Shown here one piece after another: positions 47,985 through 61,651 of a DNA stretch of 64,000 nucleotides. The notes under the pieces are model-generated. The model did no database searches. It worked only from the letters and a program-made list of their open reading frames with translations, and was not told the origin of the DNA. The stretch is taken from assembly GCA_003255065.1 (NCBI GenBank), contig QAOA01004544.1, positions 225,076-289,075 on the forward strand. The letters run 5' to 3'. How positions within the stretch are numbered: the stretch's first letter is position 1; each line of letters starts with the position of its first letter. This DNA comes from Cercis canadensis (lineage: Eukaryota; Streptophyta; Magnoliopsida; Fabales; Fabaceae). Position numbers and translations under genes: made by a program.

Positions 47985-49633
47985 GGAAATATATTATTGC
48001 ACACTCGTAGTCATGTTAGTTGCGACTTACCAGATGACCCACGAGTGTTGCATTATGTGGATATAGCTGGATTTGGAGGTGTCGCAAGAATGCATTCTAT
48101 TCACTTGGATAAATCACTGGTTCAAGCACTAGTTGAGCGATGGAGGCCAGAGACGCACACATTCCACATGCCAATCGGAGAATGCACCATTACTTTACAG
48201 GATGTGGAAGTGCTTTTAGAACTACCAGTTGATGGGGATGCAGTGACTGGGTGCACACACTATGACCCACATAGACTATGTCATGAATTACTTGGTGTAG
48301 TACCTCCAGAAGGCGCCATTCGCGGTTCAAGGGTGCTACTTAGCTGGCTTGAAAGTCAGTTTGAGGAGTGTCCTGCTAATGCCCCAGATGAAATTGTGCA
48401 GCAATATGCGAGGGCATACATCCTGAGGCTGCTTGGTGGGTGGCTGGTCCCTGACCACACAGGGACTCTAGTGCTTGTAATGTTTTTAAAATTATTGGAG
48501 AACATACATTATGTTAGCGGTTATAGTTGGGGATCTGCAGTTCTTGCTTGTTTATATAGACAGCTATGCACCAGTTGCATGGAGGGAGCAAAAGAAATAG
48601 TTGGTTGTTTAACATTATTGGTCATATGGGCTTGGGAGAGGTTCCCCACTATAGCTCTAACACGAGTCACGGACTGCAATTTGAATTTGGGCCCACTTGG
48701 CATGCGGTAAGTTTATATTATTAGACAAATATTATTTTATATATTTTAGTGGTTAATATTTTTTAAGTGTATTGTGTTTAATATTTGCGCATAACATTTA
48801 CATCGTAGGTGGAATGTTGATTTGGATTGTAGAGACGTCCTGTATCATAACATCAGAGGATACCGGAATGCCTTTGATAGATTGAGAGATGACGAGATGA
48901 GATTTAGTACTTATTAATATCGAGAAGCATGTTGTATTTTTTTTTTATGTATAATTAAAAGTATTTAACTGTGTATTTGTTTATAGTATTTTCAAATAAT
49001 ATGGCGACCTTACTCCGATGAAATATTACGTCAGTTGCCTGGATATTGCGTTGTTGGCGCTACCATTTGGCTTGCTCGGGTCCCTCTCATTTGTTTTGTC
49101 ATTGTGGAAACACAATATCCTGATCGAGTTTTGCGCCAATTTGGGGGGCAACAGAACATCCCTTGGTCAATGATTTATGATAAGAATCTGCATGCGTTAA
49201 CGATGAGGGGAAAACAATTGAAAAATTGGGAACAATTCCACCATACACACATTGCGGTATGGGATGAGCGCAGAAACCAATGTTGGCAAGTCCAGTTGTT
49301 GAATATCCCAATTGCAGCTGACTACCTGCCATGGTATCAACGCATTACTCGTAGATGGATGTGTGCACACAATGTTGTAGCGGACAATCAGGTAATAATT
49401 TTATCCAATTTACAGTACGTTTGTTTCATGATTCCTTGATAATTAAATTATAATGAGTATTCATTATTTATAAACAGGCGCCTCCAATTGATCATCAGCC
49501 ACCCCCGCAATGGCAGCCTCCACCTGTACAGCAGCCCCCTCCACCATTCCAAGGGCCTCCTCCTCCATCCCAAGGGTAATCATCTCATTGTCAGCTAACT
49601 CCTGAGGAATGGACCGCTTTTCACTTCGAACAG
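47985..49633 (+). pseudogene. Plant mobile domain (MAIN-like) gene, probably decayed
   Basis: Exon-like blocks at 47985..48706, from 48809, 48987..49391 and about 49478..49579 encode a plant mobile domain (PMD, aminotransferase-like) protein. Diagnostic stretches are RPETHTFHMPIGECTITLQD, LELPVDGDAVTG, WAWERFP, and FQIIWRPYSDEI in the third block, with a Pro-rich tail (PPPQWQPPPVQQPPPP). PMD proteins occur as host MAIN/MAIL genes and inside plant transposons. The N-terminal exon would lie in the N gap. The block from 48809 reads to a stop at about 48918 without a clear donor, and the tail has an in-frame TAA before a further SSHCQLTPEEW segment. This is most likely a transposon-borne or dying copy. 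The inverted duplication starts 24 bp further on. Confidence 0.75.
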
Positions 49634-49656
49634 ATGTAGTTAAAAAAGAACTTGAA

Positions 49657-50725
49657 GATCAACTATTTCAACAATGGTCATTGCACCAAGCAAGAAAAAT
49701 ACTATTTCACTGACTTCTGCAGATGCATGTGATAACTCTGATACAGCTACATCAGTTGAAGGAGCCTACAGAAACAGAAAGAAGGAAGAGCATAGTAAAA
49801 ATCTAATCAAGAAGGGAGAGATAAAGACTAGGTTATACATGCAGAGATACTATCTGCATAGGGACACTGACCACTGGGAGACGGAGATTATGAATGATGA
49901 AGACATAATTAAACCTAATAATTTTCTATCTTTTTGTACATCAATTGACAGAAATAGCATCATTTTTTAAATAGTAATATCAGTGCAAATCTCATTTCTC
50001 AATGTTGGATGCGATCAAATCATGGGCAAATAAAAAGGCCAAATGCTGTATAGCTAAAAGAGTAGTGTTATACTAACGTGCCTGTATTATGTTTACGGTA
50101 ACCACCACTAAAGCACTACTGAAATTTACACATGCATCTGCGAATAGATGCATCAAGTACATATCACTTTGTGATGTGTCCTATGTTGCGTCTGACAAAA
50201 GCTTATAAGTGCAACCTAAATCACAAAAGTAGGACAAAGAACATAGTATATTACTTCTGACTAATTAAAAATTCACTGATAGTGTAGTAGCACAAAGATG
50301 GACATTACCCCAATACTCCGTATTACCCATAGGCTTACAGCCATCAATAGTCCAACTCCACTTTTATTGAAGGCCAGAGATTCTTCAAAAATGATGCCTG
50401 CATATCCTATTCCAAATAAAATTGCCATAGCAACATCCTGTGATGCAAGGTCATGTAAAATTATAGTTAGAATAAAGCATAACAAGAAACATTTGCCTTA
50501 CTATGAAACAAACAGAACCTACGATCAGGTAAGAGGGCATTGATAGACCTGATTAGCTGCTACCCAAGACTGGTTAATTGCCAGTGCTCCAGTTCCAGCC
50601 GCTGCAAATATTGCAAGAGCTTTCAGAAAATCAGTCTTGGGCCTGTAAGTGTCTTCAAAATCTTCTGAGCTTGTTTCATCAACTGAACAGATGGGATCGC
50701 AAGATCCAGATTCTGGCCTCAAGTC
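49657..50725 (-). pseudogene. NHD1: NHD1 fragment (exons 2, 3 and part of 4)
   Basis: Exon 2 (50549..50725) and exon 3 (50309..50437) have the same lengths as in the intact gene and open frames. Exon 4 is cut at 49657 by the duplication edge (remainder up to 49765). Exon 1, with the start and transit peptide, was removed with the promoter, and exons 5-10 were never included. It cannot encode a transporter. Confidence 0.9.
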
Positions 50726-51699
50726 CTGATATTGATAACGTTGGCAAAGTGATGTTCTGTGTGAGCATTAACTTATGAGAAGCACACACTAGAATTCTAG
50801 TAAAACTATAAGAAATCTATAAAATATTCATTACTTTTAACTGACTGAATCACTGGAAGCAAAGATTCGCAGTGCTGCATGTCACCTCCTTGATATAAAT
50901 TGTAATCGAGATATCAACTAAGCTAATTTCAAATGAAAAATTTAATAAATTTTCAGTATTACAGCAAACTTCGGATTTGTCACAGATTACTTAAATACCG
51001 TTGACCGATATTTTTCCAGCCAACGTTCTATATCCAAATTCAAAAATGAGCAACTTACATTTTTTAAAGGCTGCCTTTTAAAAAAATTTGCTACTTTTTT
51101 AGGGGTGCTTGGAGCCATGTTAAGTGATGTTTTTAGATGCTCTATGTGCTTTTTAAAAGCACAAGCAGAAGCACTACCAAGCTCATCCCAAGTCTAATTT
51201 TAGTTGTAATAGGTCCAGTCCCCCATTCAAGTACCTTCCTTTCAGTTCTGGTTGAGAAAGAAAGAAATTTTACAGCGTTCTCAAATTCTATTTGCAAATT
51301 TTGGATTTTCTCTCCCTTTCTTTCATAAAAAATAAAATTCCTTTCAATATTGTGAGGAAAAGCTTTTTACTTTAGTAAGACAACAAAAGTTAAGCCTCTA
51401 AACTGGCTATTTTGAAGCAACTGATAAAGATGTTTGTGCTAAAGCAGATGCATCTGAAAATATAGCTATAGTCTTTGTTTCAAATTGTCTCCTTATGTTC
51501 CTTTTACAATTATATTCTGATTGATTCTAGGGAATAATGCCAAAAGGCAATCAGTTTTAACTATTTTTAGTTTGGCTTCGTAGTCCTGTGTTTAGTGTTT
51601 ATGATGCTTCTTCTTTCTTTTTGATCGGGGGAGGGGGTGAAGTATTGTTGAAATAACTTAAAAGTTAGTAAGCTAATAGTGAAGTTGGCCTTGCTCTAG

Positions 51700-52400
51700 T
51701 GAATCGGAGAAGTTATGAAAGGAAACCTGCATGCAAAGCAATGCCTGTTTCAGTAAGATGTGAGCAGAGCACTCAAGAAGGGAACAGTGTGGATGTATGG
51801 CTAGGTCGGCTAGCCATGGTGGGCTTTGCAGTGGCCATTACTGTTGAAATTGCTACAGGAAAGGGACTTCTAGAGGTATAGCACGGTATTCTGTATATAT
51901 TGAGTTACTTACAATACCAGGAAATAAATTGTTGATTTTTGCCTTCCTTTTATAGTCTTCTTCCTCTCAAAAAGGAATAAATTTGTTTGACATTCAAACT
52001 GTAATATATTTAGCTTTAACTTGTATTTTGAACATCCATAACTTATGTAATCCGAGTTTTTACTCTTGATCTTTTGAACTATTAACACTATCAAATGCAT
52101 TTAGATTCACATCTTTCTGATGCATCAAAACTAGATGAAATCATTTCAATTTTGAAGTTTCCAAGTGAATGCAACTCACACAAACAGCAGTTAGGCTTAG
52201 TGTGACATTGCTTATGCAATTACCCATTCAAGTGATTTGCTAGCAGAACTGTTACAAGAGAATAATCATATTCTTGTGTTTTCATTTTGCAGAACTTTGG
52301 ACTCACTACTCCACTGCCTACAGTTGCCCTTGCAGTTACAGCATTGGTGGGGGTCTTGACAGTGTCTTTATCTTCCAATCAGCCTCAAAGAATTGATCGA
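51700..52400 (+). pseudogene. SEP1: SEP1 fragment (exons 3 and 4) with a frameshift
   Basis: Exon 3 (51700..51875) is intact in length, and exon 4 begins at 52293. Exons 1 and 2 are missing. In exon 4 a base is lost near 52362, compared with the intact gene, so the frame shifts within the second membrane helix and the normal FQSASKN end is lost. No start codon with a transit peptide remains. Confidence 0.9.
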
Positions 52401-53024
52401 GTTTTTTGGCTGGTAGCTTTTGTTTGTAAATTCTGTAATTCAAAATTTTTTAAGACTAAAAATCTGTTGTTTTGTTCTAATTTTGTTTGGCGATGGCATC
52501 AATACCTCAAAAATCAAAATGTACAAGTAACGGAAGCCTTAAATAATAATTCCTTTCATTGTAGCCACTCTCAACGAAAACATGTGAAAAGAGCAATCAG
52601 AGACAACGGGGAAAAAAATTATTATTCTACCGAATTGTTTGATTAGATTGTCGTCCGAAACGTGTGGGAGACTGATTTTACAGCGACTAACTATCGTCAC
52701 AAGAAGCATCGTTTCATGTGGGAGACAACAAGAAGTGCGTGTCTTTTTAAGAATTCAACCCTGGTCTGCTTAATGTTTAGTCCAAAAGTTTGGTCACCTT
52801 TACATATAATTTAAACTTGATTGCTTGATGGAAGCAGCTGCTATTGGAAGTTAAAGCTAGAGAATCCTCACCTTTATTCCTATCTTCTAATCAGAATCAT
52901 ATCTTATTGGCATGTCTCTCTAGATATGTACCTATGTTGCCTACTTACAAGAGACCTCCCGTGCCTTTGTAACCATTTTTTCTTTTCTCCAAGTTCACCA
53001 CGCATAATCCATCTTCTCATATAA

Positions 53025-54338
<1,314 letters not shown>

Positions 54339-54859
54339 TATGACCTTCTGTCTGTTTGCTTTGACAAATACTGGGGGGAACACATAAAGACAACGATTTT
54401 TAGCAGCTATGCATGGCCACCCCAATTTCACTTAAGCCATTTTGGAAAAGCAGCGGAAAGGGAACAGCTTTCTAAACCTTTAGAGTACACTACAAAGACG
54501 TCAATACCAGAGGTTGGTGTTCACAAAAGAATTCAAAGCTGTAGGTGCCACAATGGTAGTAAGCATGTTTTCATAATACTACTTTTCCAACCCTTTGTTT
54601 TTTACAATTGATTGCGTATATTTCTGGTTTCAATATATACTGCTATATTGCTATGCTCAGCAATAAGTCAGCATCTCTACAGATATAGTTACCGCAGTCA
54701 GTGACCAAAAAACATAAAAATATCACAATCAACATTGTCTAAAAATTTCAAGGTATTTTCATTCAAAAATTTGAGTAGTCTAACGTTTTCTAAAACTAAT
54801 AGCCTGACCCAGAAAAAATGCTGATCACTGTAGAGGCCAAACAAAGCCGAAGTATAAGA

Positions 54860-55300
54860 TTACATATTCATGGACTCCAGTCCGACTGAAGCCTTTGATT
54901 TCTTCTCTTTCTTCTTCTTGGATTCATTTTTGTTCACTTTTTTCTTGGGTTGCTCCTGGTCCTCTACAACTGGTTGTGTGCTCTGTAAATGTTGATGAAT
55001 GGCAGACAAGGGATCCGATTGGAAGGCAGGATGGTTAAGTACTTGAAACATCTGTTTTCCTTCCTTCAATCTGATGCACAAGGACACATGGTTACAATGT
55101 TACATGGCAAATGTAAAGCTAGCCATATAATGTTCATGACAGAAAGCACTCACATTAACTTTTGCCTAGATTTACAGCTTAGTTTTAAGTCATCCTAAGG
55201 AGCTGTTTGCCGTGGTGTCTTCAACTCGGGAAGGAACTCTGAAGGGAAGAGAGGTCATATGCCTCCAATTTCTTCCGTCGGCTTTGTTGTCTTTTGTTCT
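54860..55300 (-). pseudogene. SLX9-like fragment (exons 4 and 5), disrupted
   Basis: Exon 5 (54860..55070) is open. Exon 4 (about 55154..55300) has lost one T near 55240 and has a CAG-to-TAG change at the site of TAPQDD, relative to the intact gene. Exons 1-3 lie beyond the duplication edge. No product is expected. Confidence 0.88.
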
Positions 55301-55866
55301 TCTAAAAATACAATGATAATTTCAGTAAATTACATAACTGTCATATGTTTCACCCATAAAATTTGATATGTATGTAAATCTATAAAATCTTAATTTAGCG
55401 AATATAACATGTCACAATCACACCATCAAGGGATCCTCAGAGAAGATTTGACTTACATATATTTAAGATAACTTGAAAACACCAAAAAAAATAACGTTTC
55501 AGTACAAGATATCATCACAAGTTTGGTCTGGTATGTTATCCTGCAAGGCTGGAACGTGATGTGTTTTCCCCCTCCTTTATCTTATGATCAAACATTAAAT
55601 GAGTTCTTAAGTTTTCTTGTGCTAATGCATCAAAAATGTATATCAGCAATAAATTTACATGAACACACAGATGGAAGCATATACGTTCCTATAAGAATGG
55701 AACTACAAGTTCTCATCACATGATTCTATTAGCAATAAATTTACATGAACACACAGATGACAATCAGAGCATGAATGTATATATTCAATGACAAAATGCC
55801 CATCTCAAGTCCTGGGGCTCACAAGCTTAACAAGAAAAGGCATCGATAAGAAAGTGCATGATCAGC

Positions 55867-56744
55867 ATAATCTAAACTATTTTCCAGCGGAATTGAAGGC
55901 TAAATATGTAACAAGTTGAACTTTGTGGTCTTATGTATAGCGGCCAGAAGTCCTGGTCACTTTAACTCAGATTGGCTCATGCGTTGGCCTGAGCGTGCTG
56001 ATCAGCTTTAGTACTAGCTAGCTTGCTTATGTATCTTTCTCTATGTACATATGTTATGTCTATGTATCTATGTACATATAAGCTGCATTTGATATTGGAT
56101 GCATAATTAAAATTTATTATGCATGTTATCATATTGTAAGAAAGTTTAGTTGTATATGAATATGAAATTATTGAAGCTAAGACAGTTTATATGTGTTTGT
56201 ATTCTTCCACGTGCTCTAGTTGCTTGCTGATCATAGTAGACCTAAGAGGCTAAAATGAAAGAGCTGCATGTTATGACATGTCTGTGTATGTATATCCAGT
56301 TTCATGACTTCTAGTAAAGAAAAGGATTTAGAAGATAGCTTTTTTAATATTTTAATTTGGGAAATGTATTCTATAGAAGTTGATACATCTTGTGCTTAAA
56401 CTGTATACGCTACACTTGCTCCAGTCTCTGCCAAAGGAGAAATTTCTCTAAAAGCAGTTTATGTAGTTACAGGAAAACACACTTGTGCATCATTTTAGTA
56501 AAAGCCTTTTAGCATATCATTACGGAGAAAGAGAGAATAAAGTGAAATATTGAGTCCAAGATTGGTTTTATGTTGTTTATGTTGGATGGTTCCAACTTCC
56601 AAGTTATGATGTGATGCATTTAAGTTTTACATTTATATTTGCTGTAAAATACTGCTAGTGTTTTTATATTTGATTAAATCTAAAAATAGTTGCAAGCAAG
56701 ACTTCACTAAACATACTGATTATTTATCTACTTGATTTGCATAG
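55867..56744. other. Spacer between the inverted copy and the callose synthase piece
   Basis: A+T-rich DNA with no recognised gene or repeat. Probably includes intron sequence carried with the callose synthase fragment. Confidence 0.4.
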
Positions 56745-57047
56745 ATGGCATTTGAGTTGTATGGGATGTTGGCTGGGAGTGTTAGTCCAATGACAGGTGA
56801 ACCTGTAAAGCCAGCCTATGGTGGTGAAAAGGAGGCTTTTCTGATGAAACTAGTAAAACCAATTTATGATACTATAGCCAAGGTGTGCCTTTTCTGGCCT
56901 GAAGGGGAATTTTTTTTGGTTTACTTTTGACCTTTGATTGTTTTGAGTCGATTCTATTGAATCATTCTGTATACCAGGAAGCTAAAAGGAGTAAAGGAGG
57001 GAAAGCAAAGCATTCTCAATGGAGAAACTATGATGATTTAAATGAAG
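56745..57047 (+). pseudogene. Callose synthase (glucan synthase-like) gene fragment
   Basis: Two partial exons, 56745..56882 and 56978..57047, separated by a GT-AG intron. They encode MAFELYGMLAGSVSPMTGEP, then VKPAYGGEKEAFLMKLVKPI, and EAKRSKGGKAKHSQWRNYDD. These are strongly conserved parts of the cytoplasmic N-terminal half of plant callose synthases. Homology stops abruptly after DLNE, in mid-exon, where the family continues YFWS. No other exons of this roughly 1,900-residue protein are present, so it is a captured or broken fragment. Confidence 0.85.
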
Positions 57048-57349
57048 ATATTGTACATTTATTAACATTTACTCTAATAACATTTACTACATAGTCCAGC
57101 AAAATTCTTCCCCCTTGTGTCTGTTTGCATGGTATCCTACATAACATTTCTGTGTGATTGATTTGCTACTGTCATGTCTTTGCTATATGCACAAAATTAT
57201 GCCCCTTTAATCATGAAAATTGACAGAACATCATCAACTTCTTTTACTTTTATGGTTATTTATAGATATGTTCTGAAAGGATCAAGGCAGGAGTCCAAAT
57301 CCTAATCCAATGAATTACTTTAACTGTTCACTATCATAACCTCTCTCAG

Positions 57350-57691
57350 GTTTGTTCCATTTGTAATAGATGGGGTGGCTCTTGCATAGATTGTAGGGTT
57401 GCTAATTGCTTTGTCAAATTTCACCCTTCTTGTGCTCATCAGAAGGTATTTTACCTTAATATTTTGGATTTTGGCTCATTGAACTTTGTGACCCAGTATA
57501 GCAATTGTTTTCACTATCTTTTGCTGGGTTTGTTGCAAAGTGAGAATGAAGGTGTTGATGGTGAAAAGGTTGGCTTTTATGGAAGGTGTGTGCTTCATGC
57601 TATTGACCCCAGGTTGCTGTCCAAACATGATCCTGTTGGAACCGATACTAGTTTCCTGGAAGAAAAGGAATTCACCTGTGCTAGGACGGAG
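57350..57691 (+). pseudogene. Extended-PHD-like zinc finger fragment
   Basis: An exon at 57350..57445 encodes VCSICNRWGGSCIDC, followed by a FHPSCA motif. The next open part (ending at a GT donor at 57691) includes GFYGRCVLHA and EEKEFTCARTE. Spacing of Cys and His fits the second half of an extended PHD finger, as in plant BRPF- or trithorax-like chromatin proteins. No further domains are found on either side, so it is a fragment. Exact family is uncertain. Confidence 0.5.
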
Positions 57692-57781
57692 GTGATTTCT
57701 TCATTTGTCAAAATACTTTTGGCACTTATATGGAGTGAGGTGGAGGATTCAGAGTGGTCTTTAAATTTATCTAATGATTGA

Positions 57782-58332
57782 GTCATAATAAAATACACTT
57801 GGACTGTATAATGAAGATTCCTTAGCAAGAATTTTTTATCGTATAATTTCTTCATTTGTAAGCTATCATATTTTGTAGAATACTAATAAATATCCTGTTT
57901 TGTTGTTAAATTATAAATACAATAAAATTTTGAATATTTTTGTTAAATTACTCTTTTTATAATAGAGTGTATCAAACAAGGTATCCCATCCAAATACAAT
58001 TTTAGTATAATTATTTGAGATTTAAACTTTTATACTCAATACATTACTAACTTATAATAATTATTTAATGAAATAGGTATTTGTATTATAGAAATTATTT
58101 AATAAAAAAATATTTGTAAATTGTATATCTTGATTTTTAAGAAATATTATTTAAAAATTTACCTTTAAAAGTTTTTTTTAAAAAAAAACTTAAGAAATTC
58201 CAACGAAATTTTTATTCTGTTGGAATTTATATATTGTTTGTTAATATATATTTATTGATGTAGGCTCATTTTATCTTGTGGATGTTGGGTATCCTTGCAC
58301 TTGAGGTTTTTTTTTTTTTTTTTTTTTTTAAA
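57782..58332. other. A+T-rich spacer ending in poly(T)
   Basis: No gene recognised; runs into the N gap. Confidence 0.4.
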
Positions 58333-59221
58333 NNNNNNNNNNNNNNNNNNNNNNNNNNNNNNNNNNNNNNNNNNNNNNNNNNNNNNNNNNNNNNNNNNNN
58401 NNNNNNNNNNNNNNNNNNNNNNNNNNNNNNNNNNNNNNNNNNNNNNNNNNNNNNNNNNNNNNNNNNNNNNNNNNNNNNNNNNNNNNNNNNNNNNNNNNNN
58501 NNNNNNNNNNNNNNNNNNNNNNNNNNNNNNNNNNNNNNNNNNNNNNNNNNNNNNNNNNNNNNNNNNNNNNNNNNNNNNNNNNNNNNNNNNNNNNNNNNNN
58601 NNNNNNNNNNNNNNNNNNNNNNNNNNNNNNNNNNNNNNNNNNNNNNNNNNNNNNNNNNNNNNNNNNNNNNNNNNNNNNNNNNNNNNNNNNNNNNNNNNNN
58701 NNNNNNNNNNNNNNNNNNNNNNNNNNNNNNNNNNNNNNNNNNNNNNNNNNNNNNNNNNNNNNNNNNNNNNNNNNNNNNNNNNNNNNNNNNNNNNNNNNNN
58801 NNNNNNNNNNNNNNNNNNNNNNNNNNNNNNNNNNNNNNNNNNNNNNNNNNNNNNNNNNNNNNNNNNNNNNNNNNNNNNNNNNNNNNNNNNNNNNNNNNNN
58901 NNNNNNNNNNNNNNNNNNNNNNNNNNNNNNNNNNNNNNNNNNNNNNNNNNNNNNNNNNNNNNNNNNNNNNNNNNNNNNNNNNNNNNNNNNNNNNNNNNNN
59001 NNNNNNNNNNNNNNNNNNNNNNNNNNNNNNNNNNNNNNNNNNNNNNNNNNNNNNNNNNNNNNNNNNNNNNNNNNNNNNNNNNNNNNNNNNNNNNNNNNNN
59101 NNNNNNNNNNNNNNNNNNNNNNNNNNNNNNNNNNNNNNNNNNNNNNNNNNNNNNNNNNNNNNNNNNNNNNNNNNNNNNNNNNNNNNNNNNNNNNNNNNNN
59201 NNNNNNNNNNNNNNNNNNNNN
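58333..59221. other. Assembly gap (889 N)
   Basis: Run of N between a poly(T) tract and a poly(A) tract. Confidence 0.99.
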
Positions 59222-59263
<42 letters not shown>

Positions 59264-60254
59264 AGGAGATTCCCAAAACAATTGAAAGACCGGAGTTTAT
59301 GTTTGTGTTTTTTTGTTTTGAACTCTTAAGTTAACTCTTGTTTTATTGGAATTTCTTGAATCATTGTGCACATAACTAAGTTTACTTGAAATTTACATGT
59401 TTTGAGATGATTATGTGAATTATGTCATTTTAAAATCTAACATAATGCTAAAACTTAATTGATTGTCAATCGAGTCAAAATCCTAGGCTGCACAATATTA
59501 GAGAAATGATTATAGTAATTTTTGTTTACTTTGAACCTTTTTAACTATTCCTTTATATGATATTTTATCTCTAGCATATCACATTGAACTTAATTTAGCT
59601 TATTTATTTGTCACCTACATTGACCCTAGCTCTTTGTATAATCTTTTGATTTGAACTATTTATCTAAAATACATTTTCAGTCTTAAGAACATCTAGAACT
59701 AAAAATACTAGGGAGAAATGGTGAAGAAAAGAAAAGAAATATGTCAATTACCACTAAAGAATGAAATTTTAAGTGGTACATCCCTACTAAAAAAAAAAAT
59801 TTGCAATGAAAAGAGAACCATTTAGAGACCAAAATTGCAGGCCTGAACGAACTCTAATTCATAGTACGTCAACATACTTTGTCCAAAGTGGCTTGAATTG
59901 AATCATTGCAATGTCGGTTCCAGAACATGCCATGACTTGTCTAGTGGCTTTGTCGTTGCGTAATATGTGATTAGTCCTGGTGTTCGGTCAACATTAGCTA
60001 TGAACTTGCCATTTTGTCTATGAGGTGCTCTTCTTACGCGGTGTTCACATTCAAATTAAATTAAGCTTCAGTATGGTGTTATTTGTGTTTTTCTATTTTT
60101 AAGAAATAATAATAATAATTCAAGAAAGTTATGTGAACTGTCTGGATGATAACAACAATATCAAATTAAGACAATTGGGAGATAAACAAATTTAGACGAG
60201 GTTAGATTAATTTAGGTTTAATTCCGTGTAAACCAAGTATGCTAAAACGACGTG
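59222..60254. other. Unassigned sequence after the N gap
   Basis: Begins with about 40 A residues. No coding exon of known type was recognised on either strand. Confidence 0.4.
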
Positions 60255-61450
60255 ATTTGGGAGGGCAGGATTCAGTGATGTTACTAAACAATATGACCTA
60301 GTCCTATTTTTAAAATCTTAGCTATTTATTTTAATTTAATATTCATTTATAATTTGTGTTGTGCCACTTCACCATTTTATAAAAAAAAAAAAAATTCTTC
60401 TTCCTTTACTCTTTCTCTTCCTCGCCAACACCATGGAGTGTCTTACTGTCTCACCACGCAGTCGACCTCTTGATTCACGAAGCCCATCCCCTCGAAATTC
60501 AAATAATGTGAGTATTATTTATCTTAAACTTTTTGTTGCAATGAAAATGCCAATTGTTTTTTTAAGCCAACAGAAACTTTCTATTCTCCTCTTACTGTGA
60601 TTCTATTTTTTGCAGGAATGAACTCTATGTTGTTTATGGATGCTTTTGGAGGCTACCCGAGTAGTTTACCTAAGCTGTTTTGCTATCCATAGAGAAGGTG
60701 GAAGAGAAAGTGGAAAAGAGGGAAAAAAAATCTAAGATGAAAAATGGACGGGGAAGAGAGAGGGAAAAAAATTTGAGATAAATAATGGACGGAGAAGAAA
60801 AAGATTAAAAGAGGGAGAATTTTTTTTTTATAAAATGGTGAAGTGGAGTGATTCTTCTGAATAATGTATATCTGCAAACTAATTACACATATAAGACACA
60901 TTTCAAACTATTTCCACAACTACGGTAGTTTTTTTTTTTTACTTTTTCTCTTCAGTGTCGCATTTTGAACCGTAATGAGGAGCCGAATTTTTGTTTGAGG
61001 CTCCTTTAAGGAGCCGAATTTTTGTTTGAGGCTCCTTTAAGGAGCCGAATTTTGGCATGAATTTTTTTTTTTTTAATTTTCAATGAGGGAGTCAAATTTT
61101 GGGGATAGTAGGGAGCCGAATTTTGGCATAAAGGAAATTTTTTTTTTTTATTTTCAAGAGGGAGTCGAATTATGAGAGATAGGGGGAGCCGAATTTTGGC
61201 TCCCACCTCCTTTAAGGTGCCAAATTTTGGCATGCCAATTTTTTTTTTTTTTTTAAATTTTGTTGTGAGGAGTGTCGCATTTTGATTTTTGACTCCTTAT
61301 AGTGTCAAATTTTGCCATCAATTATATGTGTATTTTTTATTTTAATGGCATGAAGGGTGTCGAAATTTAGCATAGAGGAGAGTCGAATTTTGACTATACC
61401 AGAGTGCGACACTCTACACGTGCCATACCAATTAAAATATGACTCTTAAC
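60255..61450. repeat. T-rich array of GGAGCCGAATTTTGGC units, right copy
   Basis: Direct-orientation relative of 46440..47050, sharing the lead-in (about 60255..60373), the sequence from AGTGATTCTTCTGAATAATG onward, and the array of GGAG(C/T)CGAATTTTGGC units. It differs by a 481-bp insertion at 60365..60845. A single n lies at 61480, just beyond. Confidence 0.75.
60365..60845. mobile_element. Fold-back or MITE-like insertion with terminal inverted repeats
   Basis: The segment starts CACTTCACCATTTTATAA plus A residues and ends with the inverse, about 25 bp in all. The related array at 46540 keeps only CACTTCACC at this point. The interior has an ATG frame (MECLTVSPRSRPLDSRSPSP) and two purine-rich direct repeats around AAATGGACGG; no transposase is seen. 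It may be a non-autonomous DNA element, with the other copy holding an excision remnant. Confidence 0.55.
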
Positions 61451-61651
61451 TGTCGGTCCTGGCCCTCTTATGTGACGAANTTTTTTTCCATTTTTTTTTT
61501 TTTTGGGATGGGGGAGGTGGAGGGGCAGGGGGAATGGACTGACAACCTATAATAATCAGAAAAAACCTCACTTTAGTTGTAAAATACAACAGTGGCAGTT
61601 GAAATGAGCCTACCCATGAGCATGCCTGCTTGGTAATATATTTGTTCTTAC

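Noticed and set aside
43562..48000. Missing first exon of the phosphoglycerate dehydrogenase beyond the membrane protein gene
   Set aside because: No sequence like the conserved N-terminal domain was found there; an intron containing a whole same-strand gene would be needed.
58266..59334. Long frames spanning the second large N run
   Set aside because: They are products of the gap and homopolymers.
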